This document shows, piece after piece, positions 49,958 to 58,963 of a stretch of DNA of 64,000 nucleotides. Position 1 is the first letter of the stretch. Each line of letters begins with the position of its first letter. The notes under the pieces were generated by a model. The model saw only the letters and a program-made list of their open reading frames with translations, did not search any database and was not told the origin of the DNA. A program made the position numbers and the translations under genes. The DNA comes from Epilithonimonas caeni DSM 17710 (GTDB taxonomy: Bacteria > Bacteroidota > Bacteroidia > Flavobacteriales > Weeksellaceae), in contig NZ_AUFK01000019.1 of assembly GCF_000426465.1 (NCBI RefSeq), forward strand, positions 1-64,000, read 5' to 3'.

Positions 49958-52285
49958 TTATTTTGTCCAAGTGATCCTGGTCGTTTTCACATCGTGAGAG
50001 TTGGTTCCGATCATGATATCGAAATCTCCTGCTTCCCAATCGAATTTCAATTGACTGTTATAAAATTTCAAATCTTCAGGAGAAATCTTGAAAGTCACTT
50101 TTTTACTTTCTCCCGCTTTCAGATAAACTTTTTGGAAACCTTTCAATTCCTTAACTGGTCTTGTAATGCTTCCAACAAGGTCTCTGATATAAAGCTGAAC
50201 TACTTCTGCTCCATCATATTTTCCATTATTAGTAAGCGTAACCGTAGCTTCAATCGAAGTATCTCCTGCCGGTTTTGTATTTGAAACAGAAACATCAGAA
50301 TAATTGAAATTAGTATAGCTCAACCCATATCCGAACGGATAAAGCGGCGTGTTACATTCATCCAAGTAATTGGAACGGAATTTCTCAAAAGTACATTTTT
50401 CTGTATTTTCCGTGCTTAATGGGCGACCTGTATTTTTAGCATTATAGTATATTGGAACCTGGCCTACACTTCTTGGGAAAGTCATTGGCAACTTTGCTGA
50501 AGGATTTACCTTTCCGTAAAGAACATCGGAAATAGCATATCCGGCCATACTTCCCGGAAACCAGACATTCAGGATGCTGTCTGCCAGTTCAGATTCTTCC
50601 GTTAAAACCAATGGACGACCCGTGAATAGAACTAATACAATCGGTTTCCCGGTTTTCTTAAGTTCCCTCAACAATTCTTTCTGAGTTTCCGGAATTCCGA
50701 TATCAGTTCTGGAACTGGATTCCCCACTCATTTCCGCACTTTCTCCAATTGCTAATAAAATGACATCAGCTTTGCTTGCGATTTCAAGTGCTTCTTTCCT
50801 GATCTGGTCCGCAGGGCGGTTATCTCTGTCAGTATTTTTTCCAAACATAGCGGCTTTTTCTTCCATTGCTGCAGATTCATAAACGTTGCTTCCTTTTGCA
50901 AAAAGGAAATTAACGTCTTTACCAACAGTTTCCTTAAGACCTCTTAATAATGAAATAGAATTCGCATGTTTTGCAGCGACACTCCAAGTCCCGGGCATGT
51001 TCACAGAATTATCGGCCAACGGTCCAATTACAGCAACAGTTCCCGATTTTTTAAGCGGAAGGATTTGTTTGTCGTTTTTCATCAAAACCATAGAGTTTGC
51101 AGAAATAGTTCTTGCTGCCTCCAAATGTTTCGGGCTGAAAACTTCTTTCTGGGCTCTTTTGGAATCTGTATATCTGTAAGGATCATCAAAAAGACCAAGG
51201 TCATATTTAGCTTCCAGGATCCTTCTTGTAGCATCTGTCACAGTTTTTTCAGAAACTTTTCCTTCGGAAACTGATTTTTTCAAAGTTGTCAGGAAACCTT
51301 CGCCAACCATATCCATATCAATTCCTGCGTTCATTGCCAAAGCAGAAACCTGTTGCAGATCTCCCATCCCGTGATCGACCATTTCGTTGATCCCTGTGTA
51401 ATCTGTCACTACAAAACCTTTGAACTTCCATTGATCCCTAAGAACATCCGTCATCAACCATTTATTTCCAGTTGCAGGAACGCCGTCAACTTCATTAAAA
51501 GAAGCCATTACAGAGCCTACACCCGCTTCCACAGCAGCTTTATAAGGTGGAAAATAATTATTGAACATCGATATATGACTCATATCAACCGTGTTATAAT
51601 CTCGTCCACCTTCCGGAGCTCCGTAGAGCGCAAAGTGTTTCAGACAAGCCAACATCGTATTATTTTTCGAAAGGTCATTTCCCTGATAACCAAAAACCAT
51701 TGCTTTTGCGATCTCACTTCCCAGATATGGATCCTCGCCAGAACCTTCGGAAACTCTACCCCATCTTGGATCTCTTGAGATGTCTGTCATCGGGGAGAAG
51801 GTCCAGTTGATGCCATCTGCCGTAGATTCCTGAGCTGCGATCTGGGCTGATCTCTGGATCAAATTCACATCCCAGGAAGAGGCCAATCCTAATGGAATAG
51901 GAAAAGATGTCTCGTAACCGTGGATCACATCCATCCCGAAGATCATCGGAATCTTCAATCGGCTTTTTTCTACTGCCACTTTCTGCACATCACGGATCTT
52001 ATCAACACCTTTGATGTTAAACAATCCGCCAACCAAGCCCTGCTCAATCTTTTTCCCAATATCAGAACTTTGGGCCTGGCCTGTAGTAAAATCGCCTGCA
52101 CCGGGAAGATTAAGCTGTCCGATCTTTTCATCCAAGGTCATTTTTGAGATCAAATTATCGATGAACGCTTTTTTCTTAGATTGGTATTTTTCGGTTTGAT
52201 AAGACTGAACCGGTCTGGTTATAAGTTCCTGTGCCAAAAAATAGGGCGAAAGTGCCAAAGCAGCAAGGATCACAAACTTTTTCAT
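49958..52285 (-). CDS. bglX: GH3 beta-glucosidase (BglX-type)
   Basis: A 775-residue secreted, probably periplasmic, glycoside hydrolase. Signal peptide MKKFVILAALALSPYFLA. GH3 N-terminal domain motifs include GMDVIHGYETSFPIPLGLAS near residues 118-137 and the nucleophile region GFVVTDYTGINEMVDHG near 293-309 (Asp in TDY). The second GH3 domain has GESAEMSGESSSRTDIG near 513-529, and a C-terminal fibronectin-III-like domain follows (DGAEVVQLYIRDLVGSITRP). It removes glucose from oligosaccharide ends. Beside GH144-like genes it may act on beta-1,2-linked oligosaccharides such as sophorose; linkage is inference. Confidence 0.92.
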   Translation of the reverse strand: MKKFVILAALALSPYFLAQELITRPVQSYQTEKYQSKKKAFIDNLISKMTLDEKIGQLNLPGAGDFTTGQAQSSDIGKKIEQGLVGGLFNIKGVDKIRDVQKVAVEKSRLKIPMIFGMDVIHGYETSFPIPLGLASSWDVNLIQRSAQIAAQESTADGINWTFSPMTDISRDPRWGRVSEGSGEDPYLGSEIAKAMVFGYQGNDLSKNNTMLACLKHFALYGAPEGGRDYNTVDMSHISMFNNYFPPYKAAVEAGVGSVMASFNEVDGVPATGNKWLMTDVLRDQWKFKGFVVTDYTGINEMVDHGMGDLQQVSALAMNAGIDMDMVGEGFLTTLKKSVSEGKVSEKTVTDATRRILEAKYDLGLFDDPYRYTDSKRAQKEVFSPKHLEAARTISANSMVLMKNDKQILPLKKSGTVAVIGPLADNSVNMPGTWSVAAKHANSISLLRGLKETVGKDVNFLFAKGSNVYESAAMEEKAAMFGKNTDRDNRPADQIRKEALEIASKADVILLAIGESAEMSGESSSRTDIGIPETQKELLRELKKTGKPIVLVLFTGRPLVLTEESELADSILNVWFPGSMAGYAISDVLYGKVNPSAKLPMTFPRSVGQVPIYYNAKNTGRPLSTENTEKCTFEKFRSNYLDECNTPLYPFGYGLSYTNFNYSDVSVSNTKPAGDTSIEATVTLTNNGKYDGAEVVQLYIRDLVGSITRPVKELKGFQKVYLKAGESKKVTFKISPEDLKFYNSQLKFDWEAGDFDIMIGTNSHDVKTTRITWTK

Positions 52286-52389
52286 ATGTAGTATTTATTT
52301 TTTATTAATTGTCATATGGAATCGCCTATCATCTATACTTTATCTTTTTTTCAAAATTCTTAAAGGCGATTTCATTATATATATTATTT

Positions 52390-53097
52390 TTATTGATTCT
52401 TTTTGAATGCTAGCATCCACTCGTATAACTTAGGGTCTGAGTAGGTAGAATCCCAAGAATTATGATTGTCATTTAGGAAAATAACCAATTCTGCTTTTGG
52501 GTTGATCGGATGCAATTTTTGATAGAAGTTGAAAGCATTTTCCGGAAGAACAACATCGTCCATTCCGCCGTGAAAAATTTTCAGGTTCATATCTTTGTAA
52601 TTGTGAATATTTGCCCACATTACCCGATCTGTTGGAGCGCAGACAGATACGACTGCGGCAAACATTTCCGGATGCTCTCCTGCCAATTTCAAAGTTCCCC
52701 AGCCTCCCATCGATAGTCCTGTAAGATAGATCCTGTCTTTGTCGATTTTATATTTCTCAGAAATCTCTTTGATCAGAAAATAAACCGTATCTGTATCCCA
52801 CCAAGTATTTGCGGGACATTGAGGTGCCAAAATCGCAACAGGTCCTTTGATTAAATCTTTATGTTGGAGAACACCGTTAAGTTTTACTTTTTCCAAATCA
52901 TTTCCTCTTTCGCCAGAACCGTGAAGAAAAACGATCAATGGAAGTTTTGTTTTGGGATTTTCTGGAATATCCAGAAGGTAAGAAAGTTTTTTCTGAATCT
53001 TCACTTCCTTATTAAACTCGGACCTGATCTCCTGAGCGTTGGAAAATGTTGTAAATCCTAAAAGTAAAAGAGGAAGATATTTTAGTTTTAAGGTCAT
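52390..53097 (-). CDS. Secreted alpha/beta-hydrolase (esterase-like)
   Basis: A 235-residue exported hydrolase with signal peptide KLKYLPLLLLGFTTFSNAQ. The alpha/beta fold shows IVFLHGSGERGNDLEKVKLN near residues 55-74 (oxyanion loop), the nucleophile Ser in YLTGLSMGGWGTLKLA near 143-158, a likely Asp in FHGGMDDVVLPENA near 195-208 and His in DNHNSWDSTYSD near 215-226. The pattern matches Est1-like or carboxylesterase proteins found in polysaccharide loci. It lies 104 bases upstream of bglX on the same strand. Deacylation of a modified glucan is inference. Confidence 0.85.
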   Translation of the reverse strand: MTLKLKYLPLLLLGFTTFSNAQEIRSEFNKEVKIQKKLSYLLDIPENPKTKLPLIVFLHGSGERGNDLEKVKLNGVLQHKDLIKGPVAILAPQCPANTWWDTDTVYFLIKEISEKYKIDKDRIYLTGLSMGGWGTLKLAGEHPEMFAAVVSVCAPTDRVMWANIHNYKDMNLKIFHGGMDDVVLPENAFNFYQKLHPINPKAELVIFLNDNHNSWDSTYSDPKLYEWMLAFKKNQ

Positions 53098-53276
53098 AAT
53101 AAGTAGATAAAAGAAAATAGAATAAAGATAAAAGACTTACAATCAATTTGTTTTGTTATTGAAAGCAAATACATTAATCCATTTTTACCATTATTCGTTT
53201 TGTTACACATACTTTGCTACCAAAGATACAAAATGTTAATTTGTATGTCTAAGCTTTATAATTATGCTGAATCCCA

Positions 53277-53372
53277 TAGCCCCGATTGTAGTGGAAATCC
53301 TTTTGCTTTTTTTTCACATATGAAAAAGCAAAAGATTGCAACGGAAAGCGGGATCAAGCTCTAAAAATATTT
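53277..53372. repeat. Approximately 100-base imperfect hairpin repeat
   Basis: Outer ends AGCCCCGATTG and GGAAAGCGGGATCAAGCTCT flank a perfect 12-bp inner stem (53300-53311 with 53323-53334). The GC-rich ends contrast with the AT-rich gap. Similar 'AGCCCCGAT...AAAGCGGGA' elements recur between genes in Chryseobacterium and Flavobacterium, from memory. Only one copy was seen here. It lies in the 327-base gap of the polysaccharide locus; no gene is present in that gap. Confidence 0.5.
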
Positions 53373-53424
53373 ATTGAATCAAAATGAGACAATAAATATT
53401 CCGCCCTAAAGATAATACTTTTTG

Positions 53425-54810
53425 CTAATCTATCTTATGCTTTTCTGATTTGAACCCGATTTTTTTCAAACCGGCTCTTATATCCGGCGCATTCATAAAC
53501 AAATTCCATAATAAACCAGAACGATAATTCTCTATCATTGGCGCAATGGTTCCTTGATCGATTGCCAAATATCGGGGTGTGAACCAATCGTTGAAATTGA
53601 TAGAAGTAGCATCGTAAGGCCCGGCCTGTCCTATGAAATTTGGTTTTTCTTCGTATAAAAATCTGAGGAATGCCATGGACTCCTTCGGGGTATAAGGCAT
53701 GGAACTAAGTGCTGCAGTTGGTACAATAACGCCCAAATCCTCTTTCATAGGCTGATGTGCAGCGTAACCCGTAGAACCATCTTTGTTTCTGGTATAACCT
53801 GCGGTAAGTCCCCAATATTTTTCAGAATAACCTTTGAATTTCAGTGGGTTTTCTAAGCAATATTTGTAGTCTATCAACACCTGATTTCTGTTCAGGTCCC
53901 AATAATTCTTCACATATTTGTCCGACAATTGCCTTGGATCCAATCCCAGATAGGAATACTGACTCCAAAATAATGGTCCACCATATTCTTCGGCATAATT
54001 GTGTTTTACATAAAGCGGAAGACCATACTTTGTGCGGTCCGTTGTATAGGTTCCGTTGCGGGTCCAACCTTTGTTGTAAGTATCATAATCTATGGAATGA
54101 TCAGGAGACGAGGCAGCCATGACATAAGTGATGAGACACTCGTTATAGCCTTCTAACGGAAAGTTCATTTCCCAGCCGTAAGTCGGTGACCAATGCCAGT
54201 AAAGAACTTTTTGCCCGCCTTTTGTGTACCAATTCCATTCTACGCCCTTCCAAAGCTTGTCCATTTTTGCAGCCAAAGCTTTTTCTTCCTCATTTCCATT
54301 TTTGAAATACTCGCGGACACAGATCATTCCCTGAGCAAGAAAGGCTGTCTCAACCAAATCTCCGCCGTTATCTTTTTTGCCAAATGGAACAACTTTTCCC
54401 GTTTCACCATTGATCCAATGCGACCAGGCACCGTGAAAACGGTCTGCTTTTTCCAGAAAATCTGCGATATGCGTCAATCTCTTAACAGCTTCCTGACGAG
54501 GAATGAATTTTCTATCCACGCCCACCAGAATGGTCATCAATCCAAATCCCGAACCTCCTGTTGTAATAACATGTTTGTCATTGTCCGGATAAATATTGTC
54601 TTCATGATATCGTTCTCTTCCCAAGAATGAGTTTGGTTCTGCAAAATCCCAGAAATATTTGAGTGCATCGCTTTGAACTTTATCCATTAGCTGGTTGTCG
54701 GTCAGTTCTAATCTTTGTTTTTCAGAAGTTTTATTTTCAGTCAGTTGTTTGCTTGTGCAAGATGTAAGTAATGCTAAGGAAACGATTGATAGTGATATTA
54801 TTTTGTTCAT
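53425..54810 (-). CDS. GH144-like glucanase lipoprotein
   Basis: A 461-residue predicted lipoprotein (LLTSC near residues 14-18) of the glucoamylase-like family that includes GH144 endo-beta-1,2-glucanases. Shared motifs: DALKYFWDFAEPNSFLGRER near 48-67, TGGSGFGLMTILVGVDR near 84-100, HGAWSHWINGETGKVVPFG near 121-139, YWHWSPTYGWEMNFPLEGYN near 202-221, SSMPYTPKESMAFLRFLYEE near 371-390, and APMIENYRSGLLWNLFMNAP near 420-439. An (alpha/alpha)6 barrel is expected. Position in a Sus locus with a GH3 enzyme supports glucan breakdown; beta-1,2 specificity is inferred. It lies 22 bases after its paralog. Confidence 0.8.
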   Translation of the reverse strand: MNKIISLSIVSLALLTSCTSKQLTENKTSEKQRLELTDNQLMDKVQSDALKYFWDFAEPNSFLGRERYHEDNIYPDNDKHVITTGGSGFGLMTILVGVDRKFIPRQEAVKRLTHIADFLEKADRFHGAWSHWINGETGKVVPFGKKDNGGDLVETAFLAQGMICVREYFKNGNEEEKALAAKMDKLWKGVEWNWYTKGGQKVLYWHWSPTYGWEMNFPLEGYNECLITYVMAASSPDHSIDYDTYNKGWTRNGTYTTDRTKYGLPLYVKHNYAEEYGGPLFWSQYSYLGLDPRQLSDKYVKNYWDLNRNQVLIDYKYCLENPLKFKGYSEKYWGLTAGYTRNKDGSTGYAAHQPMKEDLGVIVPTAALSSMPYTPKESMAFLRFLYEEKPNFIGQAGPYDATSINFNDWFTPRYLAIDQGTIAPMIENYRSGLLWNLFMNAPDIRAGLKKIGFKSEKHKID

Positions 54811-54832
54811 TTAATCTAATTTTTAAAATGAA

Positions 54833-56239
54833 TTAAAATCCATACATTGTTGAATGGAAACCTAGTTTAATCAACCCTTGTCTCACATCCGGAGCATTCA
54901 TAAATAATTTCCACAAGAATTGAGATTGATGATTCTCAATCATTGGAGCAATCGTTCCTTGGTCAATTGCCAAATATCTCGGCGTAACCCAATTGTATTG
55001 AATAGAATAGGCATCATATGGTCCAGCTATACCAACATGCTTAGAATAATTTTCATTGTAAAGAAATCTCAAGAAATTCATACTTTCCGTAGGTGTATAT
55101 GGCATATTAGAAATGGCTGCCGTTGGAGAAATAATTCCTAAATCATTATTAGGCTGGTGTGCAGAATACCCTGTAGTTCCATCTTGATTTCTGGAATAAC
55201 TTGCTGTAAGTCCCCAACTTTTTGAGTTATAACCTTGCCATCCTTTTGGATTGCTTACACAATATTGAAACATCACTTTCGCATGGTTTGTTGTTGCATC
55301 ACCATAATTGACATATTCGTCTGACAAACCTCTGGGATCCAATCCTAAGAATGAATAATGTGACCAGAACATTGGTCCGACCGTCCCAGTAGCTCCATTG
55401 TGATTTACAACTAAGGGAATCCCGAACTGAGAACCAGACGTTTTAATAGCTCCGTTTCTTGCCCATCCATTTTGATAAACCGATTTTTCAATTGAATAAT
55501 CAGGAGAAGCAGCTGCAAGAATATATGTAATTAAAGTTTCATCAAAACCTTGCAGTTTCATATTCATTTGGAAATCATAATTTGGAGACCAATGCCAATA
55601 AAGCGTATTTTCTCCCTTTGTGTACCATTTCCATTCGATTCCTTTCCAGAGGTCGTCTGCTTTTTGTGCCAATGCTAATTCTGAAGCGTTAGTAGAATTT
55701 TTAAAATACTCTCTTACACAGATCAAACCTTGTGCAAGAAATGCTGTTTCTACCAGATCTCCTCCATTATCCATTGTACTGAAAGAAAGTACATTTCCGT
55801 TTGTCCCATTGATCCAATGTGGCCATGCTCCATGAAAACGGTTGGCTGTTTGTAAAAAATCAAGAGCGGTTGTTAATCTCGAAACTGCATCAGCTTGTGA
55901 GACATAACCATTCTTGATTCCTACTAAAATTGTCATTAAACCAAATCCTGACCCACCTGTTGTCACTGTATTAGCATCGTCACTTGGATTATCTGTATGA
56001 TATCTTTCTCTTGCGAGCTTGGAATTAGACTGTGCAAAATCCCAGAAATATTTTAGGGCATCTTTTTTCACCATTTCTGTGATTTGGGAATCTGTATAGA
56101 CTGTCGCAGGATTCTGAGGTATTCCGACTGATGAATCATTAACATCCCAATCGCTTGAACTTGAACAATTATATGATAATAAAATAGTTGCGGACAAGGC
56201 GGCTATTTTAAAAAAATCTTTCATAATCATCTTTTTCAT
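54833..56239 (-). CDS. GH144-like glucanase lipoprotein, second paralog
   Basis: A 468-residue paralog of the adjacent gene, by eye about half identical over the full length, so an old duplication. A lipoprotein signal (IAALSATILLSYNCSSSSDW) places Cys near residue 25. It repeats the family motifs: DALKYFWDFAQSNSKLARER, TGGSGFGLMTILVGIKNGY, HGAWPHWINGTNGNVLSFS, YWHWSPNYDFQMNMKLQGFD and APMIENHQSQFLWKLFMNAP. The two copies may differ in location or in chain-length preference. It begins 74 bases after the LamG lipoprotein gene, with a strong hairpin between. Start choice among three nearby ATGs is open. Confidence 0.8.
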   Translation of the reverse strand: MKKMIMKDFFKIAALSATILLSYNCSSSSDWDVNDSSVGIPQNPATVYTDSQITEMVKKDALKYFWDFAQSNSKLARERYHTDNPSDDANTVTTGGSGFGLMTILVGIKNGYVSQADAVSRLTTALDFLQTANRFHGAWPHWINGTNGNVLSFSTMDNGGDLVETAFLAQGLICVREYFKNSTNASELALAQKADDLWKGIEWKWYTKGENTLYWHWSPNYDFQMNMKLQGFDETLITYILAAASPDYSIEKSVYQNGWARNGAIKTSGSQFGIPLVVNHNGATGTVGPMFWSHYSFLGLDPRGLSDEYVNYGDATTNHAKVMFQYCVSNPKGWQGYNSKSWGLTASYSRNQDGTTGYSAHQPNNDLGIISPTAAISNMPYTPTESMNFLRFLYNENYSKHVGIAGPYDAYSIQYNWVTPRYLAIDQGTIAPMIENHQSQFLWKLFMNAPDVRQGLIKLGFHSTMYGF

Positions 56240-56247
56240 TTTTTATG

Positions 56248-56281
56248 AAAAACACTTTATGGGTTTCCATAAAGTGTTTTT
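56248..56281 (-). terminator. Terminator-like hairpin inside the polysaccharide locus
   Basis: A 15-bp perfect stem (56248-56262 with 56267-56281, four-base loop) is followed on the minus strand by T-rich sequence. It separates the SusC-SusD-LamG genes from the hydrolase genes and may act as a partial terminator or an RNA-stabilising 3' end. Confidence 0.65.
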
Positions 56282-56313
56282 TATTAATTTTCTATAATAC
56301 TAAGTTAAGTATT

Positions 56314-57378
56314 TTATTGCATTATCGTTTGAATCTCTGTCGGAGTTAATGCTTTGTTGAAAAATCTAAATTCATCAATGCCACTAGTATCAGAGAAATG
56401 ATCCCAATAGGCAAATGTAGGACCTCCAGAACCAATAACTACATTCTTACAATTATTGAAGCTAATTGGTGATGATAAAGTGGATGTACTTTGAAGCACA
56501 CCATTTAAATAGGTTTTAGATTCTGATTCAGAAATAGTTACCGTAATATGAACCCAACCAGTAGCGGATCCCAAATCAAAAACATTATATGAATCGCTCG
56601 ATCCGATACCTACATTTAATTTTATTGATTTATTTGCCCCTTCTCTAAACAAACGGAATCCTTTTTTTCTCCCATCATCATTGTTCGTTTCATCAGGATC
56701 TCCAACGACTACAATACCTGCTCTCTCTTGCGTTGGATCAACTTTATACCAAAATGCTATACTTAGCTCTTTTGCTCCAAACAAATTATCAATTGGATAA
56801 CTCAAATAAGAATCTTTTACACCTTGATACGCAGATCCAGAATGACCTCCAGAAAATGTAAGTGGAGATCCTACAACTGTAGGATTATTAGTACTAATGA
56901 GATCCGTAAATATATTTCCAGAAGAGAAAGGCATATAAAGAGTTTCTGCATCGAGAAGTTTATTGTATTTATCAATATTAAATGTAAATGATTTAGTTGC
57001 AGTTTTGCCAGTAAGATCTTTAGCATTAACCATGAAGGTATGGCTTCCCAAACCAAGATTATTATAGCTAAAACTACTATTCAAATTTCTATAATCAATA
57101 AATTCATTATAACTAGCTAGTTTAACTCCATCTAAAAATAATTCTACATTCCCAATTTCAATATCATCAGAAACTTTATATTGAAAGTTCATATTTGATC
57201 CAGAAGCAGTTGATGGTATAAATATATTTCCCGTAGGACTTAAAATCTCTACAGTTGGAGCCAATTTATCCTCTCCAGTAGCAATTTGACTGATGTCATC
57301 AATATATCCTTCCGAACAAGCTGTCGACAAAGCCAATAAAGCTATAGAAGCAAAGGTTAATTTTATTATATTTTTCAT
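56314..57378 (-). CDS. LamG-domain surface lipoprotein (glycan-binding)
   Basis: A 354-residue predicted lipoprotein (LALSTAC near residues 15-21). An Ig-like segment (APTVEILSPTGN, then NFQYKVSDDIEIGNVELFLD) covers about residues 40-135, and a LamG/concanavalin-like domain covers about 150-350 (LSIAFWYKVDPTQERAGIVV, TGWVHITVTISESESKTYLN, GIDEFRFFNKALTPTEI). It takes the place of SusE/F-type glycan-binding proteins after SusD. Surface binding of the substrate is the inferred job. It begins 18 bases after susD. Confidence 0.8.
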   Translation of the reverse strand: MKNIIKLTFASIALLALSTACSEGYIDDISQIATGEDKLAPTVEILSPTGNIFIPSTASGSNMNFQYKVSDDIEIGNVELFLDGVKLASYNEFIDYRNLNSSFSYNNLGLGSHTFMVNAKDLTGKTATKSFTFNIDKYNKLLDAETLYMPFSSGNIFTDLISTNNPTVVGSPLTFSGGHSGSAYQGVKDSYLSYPIDNLFGAKELSIAFWYKVDPTQERAGIVVVGDPDETNNDDGRKKGFRLFREGANKSIKLNVGIGSSDSYNVFDLGSATGWVHITVTISESESKTYLNGVLQSTSTLSSPISFNNCKNVVIGSGGPTFAYWDHFSDTSGIDEFRFFNKALTPTEIQTIMQ

Positions 57379-57396
57379 TTTATATGTCTATTTTAA

Positions 57397-58944
57397 TTAC
57401 TCTAATGACTGTATTTTTTCTATCTGGGCCAATGGATATGGTAAAAATTGCTTGTCCATAGTAAATGTTTTACCATCATAGCTTAATGCGGCAGTATTAC
57501 CTAATCTTACCATGTCAAAGTAACGGATTCCCCATTCCATACCTAATTCAGCATATTTTTCGTCCATAACCTGATCTGCGGTAACAGAAGCTAAATCCCC
57601 TAATCCAGCTCTACTTCTTACTATATTTACCGCATTAACAGCTGTTCCCGCAGTTGGACTTGCACCTCTAGCAACAGCTTCCGCATACATCAACAATACT
57701 TCTGCATATCTCGTAATGATATAATTTTTATTACTACCATAACTAAGCCTATTGGGAATCAATTGATTAGAAGGTAAATAATGCTTTCCACTGAAGAATA
57801 ATGCTCTTGCAGAATTGTTTATTACATCATTATCTGGAGTAGTATTAGATACCCAAGAAGGAAGTGTCGAATATGCTGGATCTTCTTTAATTTTAGAAAT
57901 TCCATCTGGTGTAAATAATACATTTGTAGTAAGTCTCTTTTGTTCGTTTCTGCTAAGCATAAACTTAATGTATTTCTGGCTTGGCTCATAAAATCCCCAA
58001 CCTGCACCTGCTCCCGTTACAGATGGAGTCCAGCTTGTTGGCCCATAAAAATCCCAAAGATGTTTTACATTATTACCAGTTCCAACACCAAAGTCAGAAT
58101 ATTGGATTTCCAATAAATTCTCGTCAGCTAATTTACCTGGTGTTTTGAATAATTCATAATAATCACTATAAAGTGTAAATTTTCCAGAATTAATGATAAT
58201 GCCAGTGGCATCGGCTACGCCTTGATAATTTTTTAATTCAAGATTAGCCATTGCTTTAATTGCCAAAGCTGTATATTTAGTTACACCACCTTTAATATCA
58301 GTACGCTGATTAGGTCTCATATCAGGAAGGTTAGGAATAGATTCATCCATTTGAGCAGATATCCAAGACATCACATCATCTTTCGATCTAAGAGTCAATT
58401 GGCTTTGATCTAAAACTTCCATCACGATAACCTTACCCCAAACTCTAGATATTTCAAGCGTATAAAAAGCCCTAAGAGTTTTACATTCTGCAATATATTG
58501 ATCTATTAATTGAGAATTAACACCGCCAGCTCTGAACTTTTCCAATTGTTCAATCTGTGCTGTAACTTGTACAATTCTTTGATACCAAATTTCCCATAGA
58601 GAATTATACATCCAGTAACTACGGTCATATGAATAGTTATCAGTATCTGTAAAAGGAGCCTGATCACCTTTACCTCCAGCGTTAACATCATCACCCCGTA
58701 CGGATATCAACGGAATTTGTTCCCATCCCAGCCCTGTTTCATCATATGTCCCTGTAGCATTAAGCTTTTGGCCTACAAGAGTTGCATAAGCCCCCATAAC
58801 CGCTCCCTTAGCACCACTAGCGCTACTATAGTCATAACTATTACCTGCATCCAATTCCATTGGTTCATCTAGCTTACTATCACAGCTTGATAAACCAATA
58901 ACTCCAGCAAGCAATACTGTTTTTATATATTTTATTTGTTTCAT
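57397..58944 (-). CDS. SusD/RagB-family nutrient-binding lipoprotein
   Basis: A 515-residue surface lipoprotein that forms the lid on the SusC transporter. The lipobox is GLSSC near residues 17-21. SusD features include the N-terminal DEPMELDAGNSYDYSS, a helical TPR-like core (YIAECKTLRAFYTLEISRVW near 160-179) and the C-terminal MDEKYAELGMEWGIRYFDMV near 471-490. It is 19 bases downstream of susC, the invariant SusCD arrangement. The ligand is a glucan if the GH144 call is right. Confidence 0.92.
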   Translation of the reverse strand: MKQIKYIKTVLLAGVIGLSSCDSKLDEPMELDAGNSYDYSSASGAKGAVMGAYATLVGQKLNATGTYDETGLGWEQIPLISVRGDDVNAGGKGDQAPFTDTDNYSYDRSYWMYNSLWEIWYQRIVQVTAQIEQLEKFRAGGVNSQLIDQYIAECKTLRAFYTLEISRVWGKVIVMEVLDQSQLTLRSKDDVMSWISAQMDESIPNLPDMRPNQRTDIKGGVTKYTALAIKAMANLELKNYQGVADATGIIINSGKFTLYSDYYELFKTPGKLADENLLEIQYSDFGVGTGNNVKHLWDFYGPTSWTPSVTGAGAGWGFYEPSQKYIKFMLSRNEQKRLTTNVLFTPDGISKIKEDPAYSTLPSWVSNTTPDNDVINNSARALFFSGKHYLPSNQLIPNRLSYGSNKNYIITRYAEVLLMYAEAVARGASPTAGTAVNAVNIVRSRAGLGDLASVTADQVMDEKYAELGMEWGIRYFDMVRLGNTAALSYDGKTFTMDKQFLPYPLAQIEKIQSLE

Positions 58945-58963
58945 TTTGTTTAATTTTTAATTT

